Positions 16,313 through 24,148 of a stretch of DNA of 64,000 nucleotides are shown in pieces (the stretch's first letter is position 1; each line of letters begins with the position of its first letter). A program made the position numbers and the translations under genes. A model generated the notes under the pieces. The model was not told the DNA's origin and did not search any database. It saw only the letters and a program-made list of their open reading frames with translations. The stretch lies in contig NZ_VUKA01000013.1 in the NCBI RefSeq assembly GCF_008386565.1, positions 19,164 to 83,163 of the forward strand, given 5' to 3'. This stretch comes from Teichococcus oryzae (lineage in GTDB: Bacteria > Pseudomonadota > Alphaproteobacteria > Acetobacterales > Acetobacteraceae).

Positions 16313-17199
16313 TGCTTGAAGCCGCCATGATCTGGAACGAGCCTAACAACAAGTCGCACTGGGACCCGGAGCTCGATCCGGATTGGGTGATGTTCGCGGA
16401 AACGGCCCGGCTCGCGGGACAGGCGATCCGCGCCGAGCACGGCTCCCTTCCCCGCGTGCTAGGTGGCATGTCGCCGATCGACCCGGTGTTCATCATGAAG
16501 ATGCAGCAGCGCGGCGTGCTAGACCAGATGGAAGCGGTCGCGGTGCATGGCTTCCCGCTCGACTGGAACAACTGGCTGATCCATGAATGGCCGGCGAAGC
16601 TGAAGGAGATCCAGGCGGTCACGCACCTGCCGGTCTGGGTATCGGAGGTCGGCGTGTCCACCTTTGGGGCCGAGGAAGTGCAGCTCTGGGGCCTGAAGCG
16701 CACGGCGGAGCTGCTGATCGGCCAGGCGCCGCGCATCCACTGGTACAGCCTGTACGACCTGCCGTCGCATTGGGAAGCGACCACGCGGCACCGGGAGGCG
16801 GAAGGCTCCTCCTATTACCGTCACTTCCACATGGGCCTGCTGCGCGAGGATGGCACGCCGAAGCTGGCCATGGAGGAGTTCGAGAAGCACACGCCGCATC
16901 TCGGCATCTGCCAGTGGTTCCATTACCAGGATCACCGGCTGGACGATGCCGTGACCTGGCTGAAGCGCCTCGGCGTCACGCATCTGCGCACCGGCCTGTC
17001 CTGGGCCGACAGCTTCCGCCCCGACGCGCTCGCCTGGTTCGACCGGCAGATGGAAGCGCTGCGCGACTTCCAGGTCACCGCCACCTTCTGCTTCACGCCG
17101 GAGCATCGCGGCATCGCGCCGCACCACACCAGCCCGCCGCAGGTGAAGGAGGAATTCGCCGAGTTCTGCGCCAGCATGGTGCGGCGCTACGCCGGCTGA
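16312..17199 (+). CDS. Glycoside hydrolase clan A-like (beta-xylosidase-like) protein
   Basis: 295 residues. The beginning 'MIWNEPNNKSHWD' carries the WNEPN acid/base motif of clan-A glycosidases, and 'VWVSEVGVSTFG' supplies a candidate nucleophile Glu; 'HWYSLYD' follows. There is no signal peptide, so it would act in the cytosol beside sugar-transfer enzymes, which is unusual for a hydrolase. The first barrel strands are missing compared with full GH39/GH5 enzymes, and an additional barrel-like segment follows ('VTWLKRLGVTHLRTGL'). It may be a trimming or transglycosylating enzyme, or an inactive relative. Start overlaps the previous stop by one base (TGATG). Confidence 0.7.
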   Translation: MLEAAMIWNEPNNKSHWDPELDPDWVMFAETARLAGQAIRAEHGSLPRVLGGMSPIDPVFIMKMQQRGVLDQMEAVAVHGFPLDWNNWLIHEWPAKLKEIQAVTHLPVWVSEVGVSTFGAEEVQLWGLKRTAELLIGQAPRIHWYSLYDLPSHWEATTRHREAEGSSYYRHFHMGLLREDGTPKLAMEEFEKHTPHLGICQWFHYQDHRLDDAVTWLKRLGVTHLRTGLSWADSFRPDALAWFDRQMEALRDFQVTATFCFTPEHRGIAPHHTSPPQVKEEFAEFCASMVRRYAG

Positions 17200-17234
17200 T
17201 CCTTTCAGCCTCGGCGCGACGAGGAGAAGGGGTG

Positions 17235-17266
17235 GGCCTGGAGGAATTCCTTTTTCCAGGCCTTTT
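17235..17266. terminator. Intrinsic terminator between convergent operons
   Basis: GGCCTGG (17235-17241) pairs with CCAGGCC (17256-17262), extended by an A-T pair, and is followed by TTTT. An A-rich stretch within the loop region would give T residues on the other strand, so it may serve both the rightward inositol operon and the leftward dehydrogenase pair. Confidence 0.65.
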
Positions 17267-17268
17267 CC

Positions 17269-18255
17269 TTACCGCCCATAGATGCCGTCCAGCACCCGCG
17301 ACACATCGGTGATGCGCTCGATCGCCGGGTCGTAACGCTGCCCCTCGGCGAGGCGGCGCGCCCAATCCGCCGCGGCGCGGCCACCCCATTCATCGGGCGG
17401 CGTGGCCAGGGTCTCGCGCGACGTGCCGCGATAGCGCTCGGCGGTGAAGTCGTAGAAGGAGCCGTCGATGTTGCGCAGCGCCGCGCCGCCCTCGGTGCCG
17501 TAGAAGGCGGCCGAGATCATCGCGTCACAGCCGGCCTGCAACCGCCAGGAGCAGGCAAGGCGCAGTGCCGCACCATCCTGCAGGTCGATGTTCGCAATGG
17601 CATAGTCCTCGACGCGGCCTGGTTGCGGGCCCAGCCGCTCACCGCCCGCGAACAAGGTGCCGGAAACGCGCCCGACCGCCGGAAAATCCAGCGTCCACAG
17701 CGCCAGATCCACCAGATGCACGCCGAGATCCATGACGCAGCCGCCACCCGATTGCGCCGGGTCATAGAACCAGGGCTTGTCCGGTCCATAGGCATTGTGG
17801 AACACTAGGTCCACGGCATGGATGCGCCCCAGCTCGCCGGCCCGCACCAATTCGCGGATGCGCCGCATGCCCTCGGTGAAGCGGTAGGACAGATCCACCG
17901 CCAACAGGCGGTCGGCAGCCTTGGCGGCCTCCACCACCGCCTGCACCTCCGGTGCCGTGCGGCCGAGCGGCTTCTGGCAGAACACCGCGACGCCGCGCCG
18001 CAGGGCCTGGATGGATTGCTCGGCATGCAGGGCGCTGGGGGTGGCGATCACCAGCCCATCCAGGTCCTGCGCCAGCAGATCGTCCAGCCCATCGGCGTGA
18101 TAGGCATCGGGGGCCAGCTTCGCGGCTTCTTCCAGCATGGCGGGCGTGGGGTCGGCGATGGCGGCGATCTCGGCCAGACCGGTCGCGGCAATGGCCTGCA
18201 TGCGGTGACGGCCGATCCAGCCAATCCCCAGAAAGCCGAGGCGTGGACGGCTCAT
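17269..18255 (-). CDS. Gfo/Idh/MocA family oxidoreductase
   Basis: 328 residues. N-terminal NAD(P) Rossmann loop 'GFLGIGWIGRH', the catalytic-lysine motif in 'VFCQKPLGRT' (the EKP motif of the family) and the C-terminal 'GGGCVMDLGVHLVDLALW' with the conserved Asp/His. Members oxidise or reduce sugars and inositols. Next to inositol-3-phosphate synthase and a zinc alcohol dehydrogenase, a cyclitol or sugar dehydrogenase role is a reasonable inference. It overlaps the upstream dehydrogenase by ATGA. Confidence 0.88.
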   Translation of the reverse strand: MSRPRLGFLGIGWIGRHRMQAIAATGLAEIAAIADPTPAMLEEAAKLAPDAYHADGLDDLLAQDLDGLVIATPSALHAEQSIQALRRGVAVFCQKPLGRTAPEVQAVVEAAKAADRLLAVDLSYRFTEGMRRIRELVRAGELGRIHAVDLVFHNAYGPDKPWFYDPAQSGGGCVMDLGVHLVDLALWTLDFPAVGRVSGTLFAGGERLGPQPGRVEDYAIANIDLQDGAALRLACSWRLQAGCDAMISAAFYGTEGGAALRNIDGSFYDFTAERYRGTSRETLATPPDEWGGRAAADWARRLAEGQRYDPAIERITDVSRVLDGIYGR

Positions 18256-19235
18256 GGCATCGTCACCACGGCCTTGAGGAAGCCTTCCGGCCGATCCCTG
18301 GTGGCGTCCAGCGCCTCGCCCAGCCGCTCCAGCGGGAAATGGTGGGTATAGAGCGGCACCGGGTCCAGCCGCCCTGACATAACCGCTTCCAGGGCATCCC
18401 TCATGCCGGACATATAGATTTCGGTATCCCGTTCATGCGCATTGATCACGTCGATGCCGCGCCAGTTCCACAGCCACATATTGACCTGCCGCGGCCCATC
18501 CTGGTGATAGCCGGCGACGATCAGCCGGCCGCGCTCGGCGGTCAGCTCCCCCGCCAGATCCAGGGGCCATTGCTTGCCCACTGCCTCCACCACCCGTTCG
18601 CAGAAGCGGCCGCCGGTGAGGTCCTTGACCCGCTCGATGATGGCGCCGTGGTCTTCCATCGGGATGGTCTCGGCGGCGCCCATGCGGCGGGCCAGTTCCA
18701 GCGAATAAGGCCGGCGCGAGATCGCGATGACCCGGGCCCCCACCTCCGTCGCCAGCCGCGTCAGGATGGAGCCCAGGAAGCCAATGCCGATGATGGCGAC
18801 GGTTTGCCCCGCCCTGATGTCGGCACGGCGGAAGATGTTCATGGCGCAGCCCAATGGCTCGCCCAGGAAGGGCTGTCCGGCCAGCGCATCCGGCAGGGGG
18901 AGCACGTTGCGCGCCTCGGCCAAATCATATTCGGCATAGCTGCGGAAGGACAGCGCGGCCACGCGCTGGCCGGGGGCAAGGCCGCTCACCCCTTCTCCCA
19001 CCGCGTCGATCACGCCCCATCCTTCATGGCCAAGGGCGCCCGGATCACCGGGGAACTGCATCCAGTCCGGCCCCGCCCAGGGCGTCAGGTTGGAAGCGCA
19101 GACACCGCAGCCTTCCAGCCGCAGCCGCACCTGACCGGGGCCGGGCACGGGGCGGGCCACTTCGCGGATCTGCATCTGGCCGGGGCCTGCCTGCACCGCC
19201 GCGCGCATGGTGGAACCGGGCGCCGCCTTCCTCAT
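18252..19235 (-). CDS. Zinc-binding alcohol dehydrogenase (MDR family), sugar/cyclitol type
   Basis: 327 residues from the ATG at 19235, which has GGGAG eight bases upstream; an in-frame extension of 25 residues is not supported. GroES-like N-domain with 'GCGVCASNLTPW' and 'ALGHEGWG' providing zinc ligands, then a Rossmann domain 'VAIIGIGFLGS'. The four-cysteine structural-zinc lobe of classical alcohol dehydrogenases is absent. Resembles sorbitol/threonine- or inosamine-type dehydrogenases. First gene of a two-gene leftward unit with the Gfo/Idh protein; together they could oxidise two positions of a cyclitol or sugar. Confidence 0.86.
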   Translation of the reverse strand: MRKAAPGSTMRAAVQAGPGQMQIREVARPVPGPGQVRLRLEGCGVCASNLTPWAGPDWMQFPGDPGALGHEGWGVIDAVGEGVSGLAPGQRVAALSFRSYAEYDLAEARNVLPLPDALAGQPFLGEPLGCAMNIFRRADIRAGQTVAIIGIGFLGSILTRLATEVGARVIAISRRPYSLELARRMGAAETIPMEDHGAIIERVKDLTGGRFCERVVEAVGKQWPLDLAGELTAERGRLIVAGYHQDGPRQVNMWLWNWRGIDVINAHERDTEIYMSGMRDALEAVMSGRLDPVPLYTHHFPLERLGEALDATRDRPEGFLKAVVTMP

Positions 19236-19951
19236 CGCCGCATCTCCCGCTGATGGCGGGATGGAAAGGAGAGATGGGAAGGGCATTCGATCCGCAAGGA
19301 CATACTCCACTTAATCGAGAAGGCGGCCGCCGGCAGGCCACCCTTCCTGCTTGGAACCGGATCAGGCATCGGAAATAGCCTGGAGTTCCCGGATATGGCT
19401 TCCGCCGGAACATGGCCGTGACGGCATGGTTCTGGAACGCATTCCAACGGTCCAGCTTGAGCAACGAAGAAGAAGCTGGAGCGAACGCATCACGATTCCG
19501 GGAAGTCTCCCGAAACAGGCATGCGCGATGTGGCTGCCAGCCGGCCGCCTCCTTTGAGGCTATTTCTGCTCGCGGCGCTTTTGCGCGCTGTCCGGCAATT
19601 CTTCCAGTTTCCGTTTCACCGCTTCCTCCTCCGGAGTGAGCGGAACGGGCTGCTCGACCGCCACGCCTTCGGGAACGGCATCGCCAGGATCGGGTGTTTT
19701 CTGCACGGCCTTGCTCCAGGGAACCACAACCGGAAGTGCCCCGGCCGTGATGCGGTTGCATGGCCTTTCGATCCGCCTCCGGCCACCACCTCCGAAAGTG
19801 GTACATCTTTGGGTGTGGAACGGGATCATCCGGCCATCCATCCGCGGCGTTTTGACAAGCCGAAGGTCCGTCCACTTTCTGCGCCCCTCTCTGTTCGGCA
19901 TCGCCGCTGGCCTAATGCGCCATTGCTTCTCGCTGAGGGGGGAACAGCAGC
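19236..19951. other. 716-base intergenic region upstream of the RTX locus
   Basis: Separates the leftward dehydrogenase pair from the rightward RTX gene and must contain promoters for both. The only plausible frame is a weak leftward one (19560-19901). Small inverted repeats such as TGGAA-CGCA-TTCCA (around 19436-19449) are present, and GAGGGGGGAA (around 19935-19944) is the ribosome site of the RTX gene. No mobile element or RNA gene recognised. Confidence 0.4.
19560..19901 (-). CDS. Hypothetical small protein (uncertain)
   Basis: A frame of up to 113 codons ending in TAG at 19562-19560. The C-terminal part ('PLTPEEEAVKRKLEELPD' then a basic tail) looks like a real charged helix, while the first half is Arg-rich and low quality, so a shorter start (internal ATG or GTG) is likely if it is coding. 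It is oriented away from the RTX gene. No recognised family; could be chance. Confidence 0.25.
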   Translation of the reverse strand: MPNREGRRKWTDLRLVKTPRMDGRMIPFHTQRCTTFGGGGRRRIERPCNRITAGALPVVVPWSKAVQKTPDPGDAVPEGVAVEQPVPLTPEEEAVKRKLEELPDSAQKRREQK

Positions 19952-21430
19952 ATGCCGCATTGGGAAGGCGCTCGGGGCTGGGGCAAGGGCTACAGCGCGC
20001 GCGGGCCGGGCCGCGACCTCAAAACCGATCCTGCCTGGAATGGCGGCGACATCCCCTCCTGGAAATGGCCGCTGGGCGCGTTGCTGACCAAGGCGGAAAA
20101 GCAGGATTCGCCCATGGTGGTCAGCCTGGCCACCGGCGCCGATGCCGCGGGGCAGGACACGCTGGCCGCGCTTGACGTGGCATTGCGGATCATCGACCGC
20201 GGTGCCGTCACCCTGGCGATGGGCTCGGCCAAGATGACCGCCTCGGCCCTCGCGCCCAATGGCGACACGGCCTTCGCTTCCGCTTATTCCGACCTTTCGG
20301 TGGGAAGCGCCGACATCAGCCTCAGCCATACCCGCACCACGGCCGGCAGCGGCGTCACGAATGGCAAGGCCTGGTCGACCGAAACCGCCACCACCACCTT
20401 CCTCGCCCTTGATATCGATGGGCTGCAGCCATTGTTCGGCCCCATCAAGCTGAACTTCCAGAGTTCCGGGACTATCAGCAAGCCGCCCTCCATCCAGGGC
20501 AATCTGGCGACCTTCTCGGTCGATGCGGAGGTGCATGGCAGCGATACCTATCTGGATGTCGCCGCCGATGCGGTGACGGTGGAGGACCGCTATTCCTCCA
20601 CCACCAGCATCGTTCTGGGCGCCGCCGACACCACGCCGGGGGATTTCCGTTTCGGAAGCCTGTGGAGCGACCGGATCAGCACCGGCGGCGGCGATGACTG
20701 GATCTTTGGCCTGACCGGCAACGACACGCTGCAATCGGGGGCCGGGGCGGACACCGTGTTCGGGGGCTGGGGCGACGACACCATCAGGACCGGCGCCGGT
20801 GATGACTGGGCCTTCGGCGGCGAAGGGCGCGACGTGATCGAGCTCGGCGACGGCAAGAACCTCGCCTATGGCGGAAACGGCAATGACAGGATCACCGCGG
20901 GCAATGGCGCCGATGCTCTGAGCGGCGGCGGAGGCGACGATGTGATCGAGGCGGGCGGCGGCAACAACACCCTGCTGCTTGGCACGGTGGGCGGCCCCGC
21001 CGACGGGAATGATCGCTACACCGCCGGCAGCGGCGCCGACTACTATCTGATGGCCGGCCGCTTCGGGCGGGACGTGGTCAGCGGCTTCCGCATCGCGGAA
21101 GGCGACCGCGTGGTGGGCTATGATGGCGATTGGGACTCGGCCACCGGGCTGCGCGCATTGAACGGCAATGGCCTGACGCTCCAGCGCGGTGCCGATGCAA
21201 GGGACCTTGTGGTCACGGTGAAGATGGCAGGCGTGGATTCGGTGCTGACGCTGGACGACTTCTTCCTGCTCAATGCGGGTTACAATGGCGCGCCGGCGCG
21301 GGGCGCCTTCTCCGATGACGCCGCCCTTCCCATCCTGCAGGCGGCGTTTCTGGACGGCGACACCAACAATGCGGCGGCGGGCCGGATGGACCTGTTCGTC
21401 ATGGGCGACCTGCTCGGCATGCTGGCCTGA
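19952..21430 (+). CDS. RTX calcium-binding protein 1 with an N-terminal module shared by neighbouring proteins
   Basis: 492 residues, no Sec signal peptide. Residues about 60-215 form a beta-rich domain that matches, motif by motif, the protein encoded at 22275-22970 (GxDTLA, xDL, HT, W, GNL and DT positions in the same order). Residues 245-342 are glycine/aspartate nonapeptide RTX repeats (such as GGGDDWIFG, GNGNDRITAG) that bind calcium and fold outside the cell. A non-repetitive C-terminus ends in hydrophobic residues, 'DLFVMGDLLGMLA', as in type I secretion signals. Predicted substrate of the exporter at 25889-29062. Confidence 0.87.
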   Translation: MPHWEGARGWGKGYSARGPGRDLKTDPAWNGGDIPSWKWPLGALLTKAEKQDSPMVVSLATGADAAGQDTLAALDVALRIIDRGAVTLAMGSAKMTASALAPNGDTAFASAYSDLSVGSADISLSHTRTTAGSGVTNGKAWSTETATTTFLALDIDGLQPLFGPIKLNFQSSGTISKPPSIQGNLATFSVDAEVHGSDTYLDVAADAVTVEDRYSSTTSIVLGAADTTPGDFRFGSLWSDRISTGGGDDWIFGLTGNDTLQSGAGADTVFGGWGDDTIRTGAGDDWAFGGEGRDVIELGDGKNLAYGGNGNDRITAGNGADALSGGGGDDVIEAGGGNNTLLLGTVGGPADGNDRYTAGSGADYYLMAGRFGRDVVSGFRIAEGDRVVGYDGDWDSATGLRALNGNGLTLQRGADARDLVVTVKMAGVDSVLTLDDFFLLNAGYNGAPARGAFSDDAALPILQAAFLDGDTNNAAAGRMDLFVMGDLLGMLA

Positions 21431-21603
21431 CGCCGCGCTACGCCTTCGGGTCAGCACGGAGCAGGAACGCGGTGCGGGGCTTCCTCCCAGCGGGTGCGCG
21501 GCATCCACCAATGATCCGTCGCCCCGCCCCGCCCCGGGCCGCATCATCCACCTTCGGATAGGCTGCGCCGCCCGTGGCGCGGCAATCCTGCGGGAGAGAA
21601 GCG

Positions 21604-22092
21604 ATGGCGAGTATCCGGTTTTCAGCCAGGGCCATGGACGGGAACGAAGTGATCCTCGACCTTCAGGGCTCGGGCGAGGCGACGGGGCCGCAGGCCTCCA
21701 TCAGCACCAAATTGCAGCTCAGGATCAGTTCCGAGGATGGCCAGACCGATGCCTCAGGCAGCCTTGAGGTGACGGCCACGGGGATGGGCGAGGTTTCGGC
21801 GGAAACCAGCGCGGAAGCGCCCGGCGCGGTGTCGCCGGAGATCACCACCACGGAGGAAACATCCACCGAGGAAACGCCGCAAGGATTCCTGTTCTCCGAA
21901 ACCAGCCTGACCGTCTTCGACATCTCTGGTGGAGGAGAGGCCGAAAGCATGCCAATGCCCATCGACCTCATGATGCTGCCTCTTGGCCCTGCCGAAGAAT
22001 TCCTGCTTCAACAGGATTCCTTGCCCCTGCCGGACATGTTCATGCCCATGCCAGGATTGGCGGCAGCCTTTGCTGCTGGCGAACTGATGTAG
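21604..22092 (+). CDS. Hypothetical acidic protein of the secretion locus
   Basis: 162 residues from the ATG at 21604 (GGGAGAG ribosome site eight bases upstream). No signal peptide; N-terminal half beta-like, a Glu/Thr-rich linker at about 75-105, and a Met/Pro/Leu-rich C-terminus. Acidic with no Cys. Its position between two RTX genes, its strand, and the absence of a Sec signal suggest another type I substrate or accessory factor. It lacks the GNL...GDDT module of its neighbours. No family recognised. Confidence 0.6.
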   Translation: MASIRFSARAMDGNEVILDLQGSGEATGPQASISTKLQLRISSEDGQTDASGSLEVTATGMGEVSAETSAEAPGAVSPEITTTEETSTEETPQGFLFSETSLTVFDISGGGEAESMPMPIDLMMLPLGPAEEFLLQQDSLPLPDMFMPMPGLAAAFAAGELM

Positions 22093-22100
22093 CCTGGTGG

Positions 22101-22141
22101 CATGTCCGGCCCGCGTCACTTTCGTGACCGGGCCGGACATG
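22101..22141 (+). terminator. Long perfect stem-loop after the acidic protein gene
   Basis: CATGTCCGGCCCG (22101-22113) pairs with CGGGCCGGACATG (22129-22141), and inside it GTCAC (22115-22119) pairs with GTGAC (22124-22128), giving an 18-pair hairpin interrupted only by a single unpaired C. It begins nine bases after the stop. There is no T run, so it may be a terminator, an mRNA stabiliser or a binding site. Confidence 0.5.
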
Positions 22142-22274
22142 TATCACATTGGGCGTAGCAGCCACTTGGCGGATGGGTCCTCTCCCTGGTGGAAGCCCCA
22201 CCACCAAAGGCGCCGTCTTCACTCCCGCATGATCGGCCTAACATGCCGCGGCGTGCAACAGGGGGAAAACGGCG

Positions 22275-22970
22275 ATGGCCATCAGAACATCATCCAGGAT
22301 CAGCCGCAGCGTTTCGGTCAGCACAACATCGAACGACTCAACGACAGCGACGACCGACAAAGAGGAAGTCAGCGTCGCCGTGGGTCCCGGCAATACCTCG
22401 TCCGGCAGCGATGGCTTGTCTGCGACTATAGGGGGTAATGCCACCGCCGTCGGCAATGACACGCTGGCTTCCACTTCGATCACCGCGGAAGCCAGCAGCC
22501 AGTCGGGCACCCAGCAAATCTCCGCCAGCGCGGATTTCTATGCCGCCGCGCAGGGGGAGACGGGATCGGGTGGAACCGCCTACACAACCTCCTTCATCGA
22601 TTTGGCTGGCGATGCTGATCATGTGGTGACGGTGCAGCACACATCCGAGCGCAGCAAAAGCACGAACGAGACGACCACCTGGGAGTCGAGCTCCTCCCAA
22701 AGCCTTTATGCCGTGGATCTGGGGTCAGACGATGACGACGATACCGCCCAGTCCCAGCCGGTCAGTGGCACAGGCACCGCTACGCCTGCTGAGACGGACA
22801 ACAAAGTACCCTCCTGGGAGGTGGATGAATGGGACGGCAACCTCGTCTTCTTCGATATCGATGTGGTGGCCATAGGAGATGACACCTATGCGGGGCTGGA
22901 TCTATCTGCCCTGGCGGTCGACGAACAGCTTTCCGTGGTGGATGCCCTGGTGACCGTCGGCGTTGGCTGA
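22275..22970 (+). CDS. Hypothetical Ser/Thr/Asp-rich protein sharing the RTX protein 1 domain
   Basis: 231 residues, no Sec signal peptide. A Ser/Thr-rich start (1-50) is followed by a region aligned with residues 60-215 of RTX protein 1: GNDTLA (60-65), IDL (108-110), HT (122-123), W136, YAVDL (145-149), an acidic run, then GNL (188-190) and GDDT (201-204). The last 45 residues also match the C-termini of the two tiny proteins downstream. It has no RTX repeats, so it looks like the domain as a free-standing protein. GGGGGAAAA precedes the ATG. Likely exported by the type I system; function unknown. Confidence 0.65.
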   Translation: MAIRTSSRISRSVSVSTTSNDSTTATTDKEEVSVAVGPGNTSSGSDGLSATIGGNATAVGNDTLASTSITAEASSQSGTQQISASADFYAAAQGETGSGGTAYTTSFIDLAGDADHVVTVQHTSERSKSTNETTTWESSSSQSLYAVDLGSDDDDDTAQSQPVSGTGTATPAETDNKVPSWEVDEWDGNLVFFDIDVVAIGDDTYAGLDLSALAVDEQLSVVDALVTVGVG

Positions 22971-23187
22971 TGCGTGGCTTTTCTGCGGGCGCGTCCGGCG
23001 TAGGGCATGCCTTTCAGATCCGTCCGGTCATCATCCCTTCGATGAAAGAAGCCCTACCGGCAAGAAAGTCAGAGGCGCATCCACCGATGGAAGTTTCATC
23101 CATGTGCGTTCTTCCATGGTGCCGTGCCGTGGCTAAGTTGATCGATGTCGGCGGCGTGCCGACGCCAATCGACACGAGGAGGCTCCT

Positions 23188-23487
23188 ATGAGCGGTTACG
23201 GTGGTGGCCATCACGGCGGCAATGACGACTACGACTTCGACAAGGACATCAATGTCGATGTCGACATCGACTACAACTTCGACGCTTATGTCGATGTTGA
23301 CTATAACTCCGATATCGACGTCGACGCCGAGATTTGCGTCGATGTCGACATCGATGGCAATCTCGCGAACTTCAACGTCGATGTTGAGGCTGTGGGTGAC
23401 GACACCTTTGCCGAACTGAACCTGGCGGTTCTGACCACGGACGATCTGTCCATGATCACCGCGAGCGGCTCCTCCGCCGTCGGCTGA
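23188..23487 (+). CDS. Asp-alternating small protein, copy A
   Basis: 99 residues. About 22 are Asp, mostly placed at every second residue between positions 13 and 56, for example 'DINVDVDIDYNFDAYVDVDY'; such alternation would put all carboxylates on one face of a beta strand. The C-terminal 45 residues carry the shared module 'GNLANFNVDVEAVGDDTF' and end in AVG. GAGGAGG precedes the ATG. A hairpin GTCGGC/GCCGAC (23147-23163) sits in the leader and an intrinsic terminator follows, so it is probably its own transcription unit. Contains one Cys. Possible cation-binding secreted peptide; family unknown. Confidence 0.7.
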   Translation: MSGYGGGHHGGNDDYDFDKDINVDVDIDYNFDAYVDVDYNSDIDVDAEICVDVDIDGNLANFNVDVEAVGDDTFAELNLAVLTTDDLSMITASGSSAVG

Positions 23488-23536
23488 CGGCGCGACTGGG
23501 TTGGCCCCACGGACCAGCCCTTGCAGCATGGCGTGG

Positions 23537-23568
23537 AAGGCCACGGGGAGGGTGCCCCGTGGCCTTTT
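23537..23568 (+). terminator. Intrinsic terminator of Asp-alternating gene A
   Basis: AAGGCCACGGGG (23537-23548) pairs with CCCCGTGGCCTT (23555-23566) and runs into TTTT. The same stem sequence recurs after copy B, showing that the gene and terminator were duplicated together. Confidence 0.8.
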
Positions 23569-23625
23569 GGATAACCCGCTGAACGTCGGCGACACGCCGG
23601 CACCAACCAACAAAAGGAAACGTCC

Positions 23626-23910
23626 ATGAGCAGGTATGGTGGGAACGACAACTATGACTTCGAAACGGATATCGAGATCGACGTTGACGTCGACCTCGAC
23701 CTCTATTCCGATGTCGATGTTTATTACAGCTCGGACATCAACATCGATGCCAATATCGATGTCGATGTTGATATCAATGGCAACCTCGCGAACTTCAACG
23801 TCGATGTAGAGGCCATTGGGGACGACACCTTTGTCGAGCTGAACCTCGCGGTTCTGACCACGGACAACCTGTCCATGATCACCGCCAGCGGCACCTCTGC
23901 CGTCGGTTGA
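23626..23910 (+). CDS. Asp-alternating small protein, copy B
   Basis: 94 residues, paralogue of the preceding gene. The N-terminal half again alternates Asp with hydrophobic residues ('DIEIDVDVDLDLYSDVDVYY'), and from residue 51 the C-terminal module is nearly identical to copy A ('GNLANFNVDVEAIGDDTF', ends AVG). The N-terminal repeats have diverged more than the C-terminal module, which suggests selection on the tail. AAAGGAAA precedes the ATG, with a CGGCG/CGCCG hairpin (23587-23599) upstream at the place matching copy A. No Cys. Probably exported; function unknown. Confidence 0.7.
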   Translation: MSRYGGNDNYDFETDIEIDVDVDLDLYSDVDVYYSSDINIDANIDVDVDINGNLANFNVDVEAIGDDTFVELNLAVLTTDNLSMITASGTSAVG

Positions 23911-23958
23911 TGGCGCGGCAGGGCATGCCCAGTGGGCGGGCCTGTGCGGCATGATGCG

Positions 23959-23994
23959 GAAGGCCACGGGCAGGGCGCCCCGTGGCCTTCTTTC
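23959..23994 (+). terminator. Intrinsic terminator of Asp-alternating gene B
   Basis: GAAGGCCACGGG (23959-23970) pairs with CCCGTGGCCTTC (23979-23990) followed by TTTC. Sequence and spacing copy the terminator after gene A. Confidence 0.75.
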
Positions 23995-24148
23995 GTGCGA
24001 TGGTATGGGGCTCATGCTTCCGCCTTCCGTGCCCCTTCATCCAAAAGGAGGAGCCTCCTCCCGCGCGGTTGCCCATGCCGGGTAGGCATCCATAACCTCA
24101 GCGCCGAAACCGGACTGCGGGACCGGATCAGAAGGGGAGGTGTCGACC

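Noticed and set aside
22970-23191. Frame of 73 codons before the first Asp-rich gene
   Set aside because: No ribosome site, composition unlike coding DNA, and it covers the leader hairpin of the next gene.
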